A DNA stretch of 64,000 bases from Lysobacter_I brunescens (lineage in GTDB: Bacteria; Pseudomonadota; Gammaproteobacteria; Xanthomonadales; Xanthomonadaceae), in contig NZ_JBHTIF010000003.1 in NCBI RefSeq assembly GCF_042677005.1, forward strand, positions 1 to 64,000. The letters run 5' to 3'. This document shows positions 41,600 through 49,828 of the stretch, piece after piece; positions within the stretch are counted from its first letter, which is position 1; each line of letters starts with the position of its first letter. A program made the position numbers and the translations under genes. Under the pieces are notes generated by a model that saw nothing but the letters and a program-made list of their open reading frames with translations, searched no databases and was not told the origin of the DNA.

Positions 41600-42478
41600 C
41601 TAGCGCCAATCAATCTCCCCGCGCACCACCGTGCACACCCGTCCACCCGACCACACGTCGCCTGCATCGTCGACGGTGAGTTCGATGATCGCGTCGTGGC
41701 CGACTTCGCGGCCCTGGCTGATGCGGTAGAAACCGCTGTCGCCGGGCAGGGCGTCCTGCGAGGCGAGCCAGGCGGCGAGGGTGGCATTGGCGGCGCCGGA
41801 GGCGGCGTCCTCGAACTGCGCGGGGGCGCCGACCCAGGCGCGGACGGCGAGGTAGTACACCGGGTCGTCGCTGCGCGCGAACGCGCACAGGCCCATGCTC
41901 TCGGTGGATTGCGCGAGGGTGCCGATCGCGTCCCACGGCGGTGTGGCTTCGCGCAGAGCGGCTTCGCTTTCCAGCTCGGCCAGCCACCAGCGGCGACCGC
42001 CGTCCATCAGCGCGGGAGGCAATGCGCCGAGCGGCAGGGTCTTCAGCACGTCGCGCAGGCGCGGGTCGTCGGTGCTGGCGACCTCGCGCACGCTGGCGCG
42101 CGGCGTGCGCACCGCGATGGTGCGCGTGCGGCCTTCGCCGTCCACGCGCAGCGGCAGCTTGCCGGCGATGCCGTCCTGCACCAGCAGGCCGTCCTTCGGC
42201 GTGGCCAGTCCCGCTTCGAGCACGGCGTGCGCGGTGCCGACGCTGGGATGCCCGGCGAAGGGCACTTCGCGGCGCGGGCTGAACATGCGGATGCGATAGC
42301 TGCTGTCGTCGCTCACCGGCGGCAGCACGAAGGTGGTTTCCGGCAGGCGCGTCCATTTCGCGATGGCCTGCATCTCCGCATCGCTCAGGCCCTCCGCATC
42401 GAGCACCACCGCCAGCGGGTTGCCGGCGCCGGGGCGGTCGGCGAAGACATCGACTTGCACGTAACGACGGAGACTCAT
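41600..42478 (-). CDS. PhzF-family isomerase-like protein, paralogue 1
   Basis: 292 aa from ATG 42478 (MSLRRYVQVDVFADRPGAGNPLAVV); a GTG 17 codons upstream is less likely. PhzF-fold features are SPRREVPFAGHPSVGTAHAVL, the catalytic Glu candidate in RLPETTFVLPP, and a degenerate DAASGAANATLAAWL in place of DPVTGSA. Family members isomerise or epimerise small acids; most bacterial copies have no assigned substrate. No phenazine genes are nearby, so phenazine synthesis is not implied. It belongs to a run of minus-strand genes with a second copy upstream. Confidence 0.9.
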   Translation of the reverse strand: MSLRRYVQVDVFADRPGAGNPLAVVLDAEGLSDAEMQAIAKWTRLPETTFVLPPVSDDSSYRIRMFSPRREVPFAGHPSVGTAHAVLEAGLATPKDGLLVQDGIAGKLPLRVDGEGRTRTIAVRTPRASVREVASTDDPRLRDVLKTLPLGALPPALMDGGRRWWLAELESEAALREATPPWDAIGTLAQSTESMGLCAFARSDDPVYYLAVRAWVGAPAQFEDAASGAANATLAAWLASQDALPGDSGFYRISQGREVGHDAIIELTVDDAGDVWSGGRVCTVVRGEIDWR

Positions 42479-42563
42479 TGCAGACTGCATCCGGGCATCG
42501 GGGCCGCGCAGCTTAGCAGCGCGCGGCACGCAACGCGCATGCGCCGCGCGATCATCGCGAATA

Positions 42564-42610
42564 ATCTGAAAACCCGCGATTCTTTGGCAGTTTTTGCCAA
42601 AGTTTCAGAT
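42564..42610 (-). terminator. Nested palindrome, possible terminator or attenuator
   Basis: The outer arms ATCTGAAA/TTTCAGAT (42564-42571, 42603-42610) enclose the inner stem CTTTGGCA/TGCCAAAG (42582-42589, 42595-42602) with a GTTTT loop. It lies just after the small unknown gene's stop (minus strand) and before the first PhzF gene. There is no long T-tract, so it may attenuate and not terminate. Confidence 0.45.
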
Positions 42611-42614
42611 GCAA

Positions 42615-42947
42615 TCAGTGCCCCGTGTCATCACCTTCATCGACTGCGGCGGACCACAGATCGAACAGGTGACATTCGCCCTCGCGTGCAGCTTCGTCGT
42701 AGGCGTCCAGCCATTCCGGATCGTCTTCGCACGCGGCGCGCTCGACAGGCTGCGGCGGCTGCTCCTGCGCCACCACCTCCCAATCGCTGTCGCGGTAGTA
42801 GGCGAGGGCGATGGCCAGCGCGGCGTCGGCATCGTCCGCACGCACGAAGCTGGTCGCGATCGCACCGCCGATCTCGCCGGCATCCGCGCTGTGCGGCGCG
42901 GGACGGAGTTCGTACTGCATCGCATGGATCTTTGGGGCGTGGATCAT
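42615..42947 (-). CDS. Small acidic protein of unknown function between PhzF genes
   Basis: 110 aa. The body (MQYELRPAPHSADAGEIGGA, then DADAALAIALAYYRDSDWEVV) is acidic, with a C-terminal helix ending in HLFDLWSAAVDEGDD. An internal Met at residue 10 is an alternative start. No signal peptide or motif is recognised. It begins 13 nt after the stop of the upstream PhzF-family gene, so the two are probably one transcript. Function unknown. Confidence 0.7.
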   Translation of the reverse strand: MIHAPKIHAMQYELRPAPHSADAGEIGGAIATSFVRADDADAALAIALAYYRDSDWEVVAQEQPPQPVERAACEDDPEWLDAYDEAAREGECHLFDLWSAAVDEGDDTGH

Positions 42948-42960
42948 GATGCCGTCTCCC

Positions 42961-43833
42961 TCACCAGGCCACGGTGCCGACGATCACCGGCACCACGTCG
43001 CCGCCGATGAACACATCGCCGGCTGCATCGACCTGCACCTCGACGCGGCCGTCGCGCCCCAGCTCGCGCCCCTGGCTGCCGACGTAGCATCCGGCTATAC
43101 CGGGCAGGCGTCCGGCATGGGCCAGCCGCGCGGCGATGCCGGCCTGGGCGCTGCCGGTCACCGGGTCCTCCGAGATGCCATCGGCCGGGCAGAACGCGCG
43201 GACGACGAGATGGTGGTTGTCGCGTTCCTCGGGCGCATGCACGGCAAGCCCGACGGCACCGGTGGCCTCGGTCAGCGCGGCGATGGCGGGCAAATCCGGA
43301 CGGAGGCTGCGCACGGCCTCGGCATCGGTCAGCTCCAGCAGCCACCACTTCGGGCCGTTGTCCCACAGGGCGGGCTCGAGCGCGCCGAGTCGAAGGCTGC
43401 TCGCGACTGCGTCCATCAATGCCGGCGCCAGTTCCTCACCACCGACCCGACGCGCGCGCGGCGCGCGGATCGCGGTGCGGCGGCGGCCGTCGCGATGCTC
43501 GATCTGCACCGGCAGCAGGCCGGCGGCGCATTCCTGCACCAGGCTGGTCCGCTCCGGCGCGACCAGCCCGGATTCCAGCACGGCCCAGGCCGCACCGACG
43601 CTGGGATGCCCGGCGAAGGGCAGTTCGCTGCGCGGCGTGAAGATCCGCACCCGGTAGTCGGCCTCGGGCGTGGTCGGCGGCAGCAGGAAGATGGTTTCGG
43701 AGAGGTTGGTCCAGGCCGCGAAGGCCTGCATGCGCGCCGGGTCGAAGCGTTCGCCGTCGATCACCGCGCCGAGGGCGTTGCCCATACCGGGGCGTGCGGC
43801 GAACACGTCCATCTGCAGATAACGAAGCACCAT
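42961..43833 (-). CDS. PhzF-family isomerase-like protein, paralogue 2
   Basis: 290 aa with MVLRYLQMDVFAARPGMGNALGAVI at the start. The catalytic Glu candidate lies in NLSETIFLLPP, the FTPRSELPFAGHPSVGAAWAVLES motif is present, and an intact SEDPVTGSAQAGIAARLA motif follows, all standard for PhzF. It is clearly paralogous to the gene at 41600-42478, indicating an old local duplication with the small unknown gene between. It is divergent from lysAC, sharing a 121-bp intergenic region. Confidence 0.92.
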   Translation of the reverse strand: MVLRYLQMDVFAARPGMGNALGAVIDGERFDPARMQAFAAWTNLSETIFLLPPTTPEADYRVRIFTPRSELPFAGHPSVGAAWAVLESGLVAPERTSLVQECAAGLLPVQIEHRDGRRRTAIRAPRARRVGGEELAPALMDAVASSLRLGALEPALWDNGPKWWLLELTDAEAVRSLRPDLPAIAALTEATGAVGLAVHAPEERDNHHLVVRAFCPADGISEDPVTGSAQAGIAARLAHAGRLPGIAGCYVGSQGRELGRDGRVEVQVDAAGDVFIGGDVVPVIVGTVAW

Positions 43834-43865
43834 CTCTCCACTGCTCCCGCTGGCTTAGAATGTGG

Positions 43866-43910
43866 GGTTCCGACGCGCCGCTCCCGTGGGCGGTTCCGAG
43901 CGCCGGAACC
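43866..43910 (+). promoter_or_regulatory. Possible alternative-hairpin leader of lysAC
   Basis: Two copies of GGTTCCG (43866-43872 and 43892-43898) can each pair with one CGGAACC (43904-43910), giving mutually exclusive stems 45 nt before the ATG. A TAGAAT -10-like box lies at 43856-43861. No lysine-riboswitch core was recognised. Confidence 0.35.
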
Positions 43911-43954
43911 ACGCAGTCTACATCCCCCCAATTCCCTCTCCTCAAAGCAGACCA

Positions 43955-46573
43955 ATGCCCGATACGCATCCTGCCGACCCCCGCCAAGGCGCCTGGGTCG
44001 TGCTCAAGTTCGGCGGCACCTCGGTGTCGCGTCGCCACCGCTGGGACACCATCGGCCGGCTGGCGAAAAAACGGATGGATGACACGGGCGGTCGCGTGCT
44101 GGTGGTGGTCTCTGCGCTGTCGGGCGTCACCAACGAATTGACCGCGATCGCGGACGGTCGCGAGATCGACGATCGCATCGCCGCGCTTATCGAACGGCAC
44201 CGCGCGTTCTGCGTGGAGCTCGATCTCGATGCCGATGCCGTGCTGGGCGAGCGTCTTTCGATCCTGTCCGCGCTCGGCACCGATCCGCGCGCCGCGTCGC
44301 GTGCGCTCGACTGGCAGGCCGAAGTGCTGGCTCAGGGCGAGCTGCTGTCGTCGACGATCGGTGCGGCCTATCTGCATGCGCAGGGACTCGACATCGGCTG
44401 GTGCGATTCGCGTGACTGGCTGTCTGCGGTGTCGCTGCCCAATGCAAGCGCCTGGGCGCAGCGGCTGTCGGTGAACTGCCAGTATCTCGGCGAAAAGGCC
44501 TTTCTCGACGATGTCCGCAGTCGCTTCGCCGCGCAGCCGACGCGCGCGCTCATCGCGCAGGGCTTCATCGCCCGCCATGCCGATGGCCAGACCGCGATTC
44601 TCGGTCGCGGCGGCTCGGACACGTCCGCGGCGTATTTCGGCGCGCTGCTGAAAGCGTCGCGCGTCGAGATCTGGACCGACGTGCCCGGCATGTTCAGCGC
44701 GAACCCGCGCGAGGTGCCCGACGCGCGCCTGCTCGCCCGCCTCGACTACGCAGAAGCGCAGGAAATCGCGACCACCGGCGCCAAGGTGCTGCATCCGCGT
44801 TCGATCGCGCCGTGCCGCGACGCCGGCGTGGCGATGGCGATTCTCGACACCGAGCGCCCGGAACTGCTGGGCACGCGCATCGACGGCACGGCCACCACCG
44901 TGCCGGGCGTGAAGGCGATCAGCCGACGCAACGGCATCGTCCTGGTGTCCATGGAAAGCATGGGCATGTGGCAGCAGGTCGGCTTCCTCGCCGACGTGTT
45001 CGAGCGCTTCAAGCGCCACGGCCTGTCGATCGACATGATCGGCTCGTCGGAAACCAACGTGACCGTGTCGCTCGACCCGAGCGAGAACCTGGTCAGCAGC
45101 AGCGTGCTGGCCGAACTGTCGGCCGATCTGTCCGAAGTCTGCCGCGTGAAGGTCATCGCGCCCTGCGCGGCGATCACCCTGGTCGGTCGCGGCATGCGCT
45201 CGCTGCTGCACAAGCTGTCGGATGTCTGGGCGACGTTCGGTCGCGAGCGCGTCCATCTGATCTCGCAGTCGTCGAACGACCTCAACCTCACCTTCGTGAT
45301 CGACGAAGCCGATGCCGACGGCCTGCTGCCGCACCTGCATGGCGAGCTGATCCGCAGCGGCGCGATGCCGGTGCAGGATGGTGCGGTGTTCGGTCCGAGC
45401 TGGACCGAGATCGCGCACGGCAAGCCCCAGCGCGAAACGCCGTGGTGGCGTGGGCACGTGGCCGATCTGGTCGCGCGTGCCGAGGCCGGCACGCCGCGCT
45501 ACGTCTACCACCTGCCGACCGTGCGCGCCCGCGCGCGTGCGCTGCGCGAGACGACCGCGATCGACCTGCGGTTCTACGCACTCAAGGCCAATCCGAACCC
45601 GGCGATCCTGCGCACGCTGGAGGCCGAAGGCTTCGGCTTCGAATGCGTGTCGCTGGCCGAGGTGGCGCACGTGCTCGCGACCTTGCCGGGCATCGATCCG
45701 GCGCGCGTGCTGTTCACGCCGAGCTTCGCGCCCCGCGCCGAATACGACGCGGCGCTGGCCAAGGGCATCCACGTCACCGTCGACAGCGTCGAGGCCCTGC
45801 AGCGCTGGCCGGAGAGCTTCCGCGACCGCGCGATCTGGCTGCGCCTCGACCTCGGTCGCGGCGATGGCCATCACGAGAAGGTGCGCACCGGCGGCAGCGA
45901 CGCCAAGTTCGGCCTGCCGGTGGCGAAGGTGAACGCCTTCGTCGCCGAGGCGCGCAAGCTCGGCACGAAGATCGTCGCGCTGCACGCGCACCTCGGCAGC
46001 GGCATCGACAACCCCTCTCACTGGCGCGACGTGTTCGCCGACCTGGCCAGCCTCGCCGACCAGGTGGGTACGGTCGACATCATCGACATCGGCGGCGGTC
46101 TGCCGGTGCCTTACACCGCCGATGCACGACCCTTCGACATCGCCGCGTGGCGTGCGGGTCTGGACGAGATCAAGGCCGGCTACGGGCGGTATCGCCTCGC
46201 GATCGAACCGGGTCGCTACCTTGTCGCCGAGGCCGGCGTGGTGCTGGTCCGCGCGACCCAGGTCATCGAGAAGGACGGCATCCGCCGTGTCGGCCTGGAC
46301 GGCGGCATGAACGTGCTGATGCGCCCGGCGATGTACGGCGCCTACCACGGCGTGCACAACCTCTCGCGCATCGATGACGCCGCCATCTCGGCCTTCGACG
46401 TGGTCGGCCCGATCTGCGAAAGCAGCGATGTGTTCGGTCGCGCACGCATGCTGCCTGCCGCCAGCGCCGAGGGCGACGTGTTCCTGATCGCCGACGCCGG
46501 CGCCTACGGCATGGCGATGGCGAACACCTACAACCTGCGGGCGCTGCCGGCAGAGGAAATCATCGATGTCTGA
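43955..46573 (+). CDS. lysAC: Bifunctional aspartate kinase/diaminopimelate decarboxylase
   Basis: 872 aa from ATG 43955. The N-terminal aspartate kinase begins with VVLKFGGTSVS (KFGGTS at 18-23), followed by AILGRGGSDTSAAYFGALL and ACT-type regulatory segments (VSMESMGMWQQVGFLADVF, then FGRERVHLISQSSNDLNLTF). The C-terminal half is a PLP-dependent DAP decarboxylase with K544 in FYALKANPNPAIL, plus HLGSGI, GGGLPVPY and ESSDVFGR motifs. It thus joins the first and last steps of lysine synthesis. The fusion is known from Xanthomonadaceae. The stop overlaps the murL start by 8 nt. Confidence 0.96.
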   Translation: MPDTHPADPRQGAWVVLKFGGTSVSRRHRWDTIGRLAKKRMDDTGGRVLVVVSALSGVTNELTAIADGREIDDRIAALIERHRAFCVELDLDADAVLGERLSILSALGTDPRAASRALDWQAEVLAQGELLSSTIGAAYLHAQGLDIGWCDSRDWLSAVSLPNASAWAQRLSVNCQYLGEKAFLDDVRSRFAAQPTRALIAQGFIARHADGQTAILGRGGSDTSAAYFGALLKASRVEIWTDVPGMFSANPREVPDARLLARLDYAEAQEIATTGAKVLHPRSIAPCRDAGVAMAILDTERPELLGTRIDGTATTVPGVKAISRRNGIVLVSMESMGMWQQVGFLADVFERFKRHGLSIDMIGSSETNVTVSLDPSENLVSSSVLAELSADLSEVCRVKVIAPCAAITLVGRGMRSLLHKLSDVWATFGRERVHLISQSSNDLNLTFVIDEADADGLLPHLHGELIRSGAMPVQDGAVFGPSWTEIAHGKPQRETPWWRGHVADLVARAEAGTPRYVYHLPTVRARARALRETTAIDLRFYALKANPNPAILRTLEAEGFGFECVSLAEVAHVLATLPGIDPARVLFTPSFAPRAEYDAALAKGIHVTVDSVEALQRWPESFRDRAIWLRLDLGRGDGHHEKVRTGGSDAKFGLPVAKVNAFVAEARKLGTKIVALHAHLGSGIDNPSHWRDVFADLASLADQVGTVDIIDIGGGLPVPYTADARPFDIAAWRAGLDEIKAGYGRYRLAIEPGRYLVAEAGVVLVRATQVIEKDGIRRVGLDGGMNVLMRPAMYGAYHGVHNLSRIDDAAISAFDVVGPICESSDVFGRARMLPAASAEGDVFLIADAGAYGMAMANTYNLRALPAEEIIDV

Positions 46574-47936
46574 TCCTGCCAAAGACTTCAAACGCGACGA
46601 GATTCGCGCCTTCCGTTTCGTCCGCTGCGGCTTCGACGCGCAGGCCGGCATCGCGCAGCTGGTCTATGCCTTCGACGACGGTCCGGAGCTGGTCGAGACC
46701 GTGACCGTGCCGGGCGCGCCGTTCGTGCTGGAGGGCGCGCGTGCCGAGGCTGCGGAACGCGCACTGCGCCTGCTGCACCTGATCGCCGGCGTGAGCTACT
46801 ACAAGGCGGCGGTGCCGGAGGAGATCCGCATCGACGGTTATGCGATCGATGCGGACACCGCCGCGCTGCTGGAGGGCGTCTACCTCAACGGCCTCGGCGA
46901 GTTCGCGTACCGCAATGGCCTGAACCTGCGCGGCCGCATCCGCTTCCCCGTGGGAGCGACGCAAGTCGCGACGAGCGCCCCGGCGCTCGGTCTCCCCGAA
47001 CACGCGCTGGTCGCCATCGGCGGCGGCAAGGATTCGCTGGTCTCGATCGAGGCGCTGCGCGGCATCGACATCGCGCAGACGGTCACGTGGATCGGCGGTT
47101 CGCAGCTCATCAAGGCCTGTGCCGAGCGCACAGGCCTGCCGACGCTCAACCTCGGCCGCCAGCTCGCGCCGCAGTTGTTCGAGTACAACCGCCAGGGCGC
47201 GTGGAACGGGCACATCCCGGTGACCGCCGTGAATTCGGCGATCATGGTCTTTGCCGCGATCCTGACCGGTGCGAACCAGGTGGTGTTCTCCAACGAGCGT
47301 TCCGCCAGCTACGGCAGCCTCATCGAAGGCACAGGCGAAGTGAACCACCAGTGGTCGAAGGGCTGGGCCTTCGAGCGCGACTTCGGCGACTACGTGCACG
47401 CGCGCATCGCCGCCGACCTGCATTACTACTCGCTGCTGCGCCCGCTCAGCGAACTGGCGGTCGCGCGACAGTTCGCGAAGAGCGACCACTACGACGCGCA
47501 TTTCTCCAGCTGCAACCGCAATTTCCACATCCTCGGCGAGCGCCCGGTCAACCGCTGGTGCGGCGTCTGCCCGAAATGCCACTTCGTGTTCCTCGCGCTG
47601 GCGCCGTTCATGCCGAAACCGCGCCTCGTCGGCATCTTCGGCCGCAACCTGCTCGACGATCCCGTGCAGACCGCCGGCTACGACGCGCTGCTCGAATTCC
47701 AGGACCACAAGCCGTTCGAGTGCGTGGGCGAGGGGCGGGAATCGCGCGCGGCGATGGCGGCGCTGGCCGAACGTCCGGAATGGCGCGAGGACGACATCGT
47801 CGAACGCTTCGTCCGCGAGATCCGGCCGCAGCTCGATGCGACCGAACTCGATGTCGACGCGTTGATGGCGATCGACGACGAGCACCGCGTGCCGGCCGCG
47901 ATCTGGGAGCGCCTGCGTGCGCGCTTCGCGGCCTGA
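46566..47936 (+). CDS. murL: UDP-MurNAc-L-Ala-L-Glu epimerase MurL
   Basis: 456 aa. It has an ATP-pyrophosphatase-like loop G152GGKDS157 and a cysteine cluster C332-x2-C335-x2-C338 (RWCGVCPKCHFVF). It sits directly before a MurD-like ligase, the arrangement of MurL in Xanthomonas. MurL epimerises the terminal L-Glu of UDP-MurNAc-L-Ala-L-Glu to D-Glu, replacing glutamate racemase plus MurD. A REP-like palindrome (46950-46972) is translated in frame as PVGATQVATSA just ahead of the loop, apparently tolerated in a linker. The start overlaps lysAC. Confidence 0.88.
   Translation: MSDPAKDFKRDEIRAFRFVRCGFDAQAGIAQLVYAFDDGPELVETVTVPGAPFVLEGARAEAAERALRLLHLIAGVSYYKAAVPEEIRIDGYAIDADTAALLEGVYLNGLGEFAYRNGLNLRGRIRFPVGATQVATSAPALGLPEHALVAIGGGKDSLVSIEALRGIDIAQTVTWIGGSQLIKACAERTGLPTLNLGRQLAPQLFEYNRQGAWNGHIPVTAVNSAIMVFAAILTGANQVVFSNERSASYGSLIEGTGEVNHQWSKGWAFERDFGDYVHARIAADLHYYSLLRPLSELAVARQFAKSDHYDAHFSSCNRNFHILGERPVNRWCGVCPKCHFVFLALAPFMPKPRLVGIFGRNLLDDPVQTAGYDALLEFQDHKPFECVGEGRESRAAMAALAERPEWREDDIVERFVREIRPQLDATELDVDALMAIDDEHRVPAAIWERLRARFAA
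46950..46972. repeat. REP-like palindrome inside murL
   Basis: 22 of 23 nt are identical to the intergenic REP at 40269-40291, in the same orientation. It falls at codons 129-136 of murL and keeps the frame open. Confidence 0.85.
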
Positions 47937-47940
47937 GTCG

Positions 47941-49332
47941 ATGCTCGACATCGCATCGCTGGCGGGCCTGAAGGTCGCGCTCTGGGGCTGGGGCCGCGAA
48001 GGCCGCGCGGCGTGGCGCGTATTGCGCCGACGCCTGCCGGCGCTGTCGCTGACCCTGTTCTGCAGCGAAGCGGAGCTGGCCGATGCGAACGCGCTCGGCG
48101 ATGCGCTGCTCACTGCGCGCACCGATGCCACTGCCGAAGCGCTGTCGGCGTTCGATGTCGTGATCAAGTCGCCGGGCATCAGCCCGTACAAGCCGGAAGC
48201 GCTGGCTGCCGCCGAACGCGGCACGCGCTTCATCGGCGGCACCGCGCTGTGGTTCGCCGAACACGCCGATGCGCGCACGATCTGCGTCACCGGCACCAAG
48301 GGCAAGAGCACCACCACCGCGCTGCTCGCGCACCTGCTGCGCGCCGGCGGGCATCGCACCGCGCTGTGCGGCAACATCGGTCTGCCGCTGCTCGAAGTGA
48401 TCGACGTCGACGATCCGCCGGAATTCTGGGCGATCGAGCTGTCGAGCTACCAGACCGGCGATGTCGCCGCCTCCGGCGTGCGCCCGTCGATCGCGGTGGC
48501 GACGAACATCTTCCCCGAGCACCTCGACTGGCACGGCAGCGAAGCGCAGTACGTGTCCGACAAGCTGTCGCTGTTCACCGGTGCCGCGCCGCGCATCGCG
48601 ATCCTCAACGGTGCCGATCCGCGCCTGTCCGCGCTCTCGCTGCCGCACAGCGAGGTCCGCTTCGTCGGCGGCGAGGACGGCTGGCATCTGCGCGGCGATG
48701 TCGTGCATCGCGGCGAGCGTGCGGTGTTCGATGCCGCCGATGTGCCGCTGCCGGGTCGCCACAACCGCAGCAATCTCTGCGCGGTGCTCGCGGCGATCGA
48801 GGCCTTGGGCCTGGATGCCGAGGCGCTGGCGCCACATGCCGCCACCTTCCAGCCGCTGCCGCATCGCCTGCAGACGCTGGGCACGCGCGATGGCCTGACC
48901 TGGGTCAACGATTCGATCAGCACCACACCGCATGCCAGTCTCGCCGCGCTGGACTGCTTCCGCTCGCGTCGCGTCGCGCTGCTCGCGGGTGGGCACGACC
49001 GCGGCATCGACTGGTCGGATTTCGCGCAGGCCATGCGCCGCCATGCACCGGCCGTGATCGTCACCCTCGGCCAGAACGGCCCGAAGATCCACGACCTGCT
49101 GGCGCCGGTCTCAGACGAGGCTGGCTTCGCGCTGGTCGCTGCGGTCGATCTGCCGGACGCCGTCGCGAAAGCGCGTGCCGCGCTGGGCGGGGAGGGCGTG
49201 GTCCTGCTGTCGCCGGGCGCGCCGAGTTTCGGCAGCTATCGCGACTACACCGAACGCGGCCGGCACTTCGCCGCACTCGCCGGATTCGATCCCGAGGCGA
49301 TCACCGCGATTCCGGGACTCGGCATCGCCTGA
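47941..49332 (+). CDS. murD2: MurD2, UDP-MurNAc-L-alanine:L-glutamate ligase
   Basis: 463 aa of the Mur ligase family. The ATP-binding motif is G118TKGKST124, with FWAIELSSYQTGD, TNIFPEHLDWHGS and LPGRHNRSNLCAVLAAIEALG typical of MurD. It begins 4 nt after murL. In Xanthomonas the paired ligase adds L-Glu, which MurL then inverts, so this is named MurD2 by context. Whether the genome also has classical murD and murI cannot be seen here. There is no truncation. Confidence 0.9.
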   Translation: MLDIASLAGLKVALWGWGREGRAAWRVLRRRLPALSLTLFCSEAELADANALGDALLTARTDATAEALSAFDVVIKSPGISPYKPEALAAAERGTRFIGGTALWFAEHADARTICVTGTKGKSTTTALLAHLLRAGGHRTALCGNIGLPLLEVIDVDDPPEFWAIELSSYQTGDVAASGVRPSIAVATNIFPEHLDWHGSEAQYVSDKLSLFTGAAPRIAILNGADPRLSALSLPHSEVRFVGGEDGWHLRGDVVHRGERAVFDAADVPLPGRHNRSNLCAVLAAIEALGLDAEALAPHAATFQPLPHRLQTLGTRDGLTWVNDSISTTPHASLAALDCFRSRRVALLAGGHDRGIDWSDFAQAMRRHAPAVIVTLGQNGPKIHDLLAPVSDEAGFALVAAVDLPDAVAKARAALGGEGVVLLSPGAPSFGSYRDYTERGRHFAALAGFDPEAITAIPGLGIA

Positions 49333-49396
49333 TCGCCGCGCGGCTTGCGATATCCTTGGGGTTTCGCCATCACGGCATCCTCCGGAGGACTCCCGC

Positions 49397-49750
49397 ATGT
49401 ACGATCCCCTGCTCGAACACCTCATCGAACTCGCCGAAGCCGAGACCCCGGTCGAAGCCGAGGTCTCGCTCATCGTCGGCGGCATGCTCGTCACCGGTCA
49501 TGTGGTCAGCGAAGAGAAATACATGTCCAGCCATGCGCTGACCCGTGCGTATCTCGAACTCGATGCCGAAGCCGAGGGCGAGTCCGATGCGGATGCGTCG
49601 GAGGAAGGCGACGAGGAAGACGAAGACGACGATGATTTCGACGACGACGTCGCTTACATCCATCTGCGTGATGCGCAGGCCGCCGGCGGCAAGCTCGGCT
49701 TCTTCCGCGTGGCCCTGACCGACGTATCGGGTTTTTCCCTGCGCGGTTGA
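49397..49750 (+). CDS. Acidic GvpU-like protein of unknown function
   Basis: 117 aa from ATG 49397, preceded by a strong GGAGGA site. The N-terminus (LLEHLIELAEAETPVEAEVSLIVGGMLVTGHVVSEEKYM) resembles the fold annotated as gas-vesicle accessory GvpU. The middle is a run of Asp/Glu with almost no other residue (about 57-85). The C-terminus is KLGFFRVALTDVSGFSLRG. No gas-vesicle structural genes are present, so a buoyancy role is unlikely. A terminator follows. Confidence 0.75.
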   Translation: MYDPLLEHLIELAEAETPVEAEVSLIVGGMLVTGHVVSEEKYMSSHALTRAYLELDAEAEGESDADASEEGDEEDEDDDDFDDDVAYIHLRDAQAAGGKLGFFRVALTDVSGFSLRG

Positions 49751-49772
49751 TCGGATCGACAGTACGAATGCA

Positions 49773-49799
49773 ACAAGGCCCGGCATTGCCGGGCCTTGT
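49773..49799. terminator. Bidirectional-looking terminator hairpin
   Basis: ACAAGGCCCGGC (49773-49784) pairs with GCCGGGCCTTGT (49788-49799) across a 3-nt loop, between two convergent genes. The strong GC stem has short T/A flanks on both sides. Confidence 0.75.
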
Positions 49800-49828
49800 C
49801 GTTCGAGGGGGATGGGGACGCCCTGCGA

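Noticed and set aside
41600..43833. Phenazine biosynthesis locus because of PhzF similarity
   Set aside because: No other phz genes are present; the PhzF fold is widespread in unrelated roles.
43834..43954. Lysine riboswitch upstream of lysAC
   Set aside because: The interval is too short and lacks the conserved lysine-aptamer core; only simple alternative stems are visible.
43436..46651. 1071-codon minus-strand frame opposite lysAC
   Set aside because: Fully overlaps a well supported gene; low-complexity Arg/His/Gln-rich translation without motifs.
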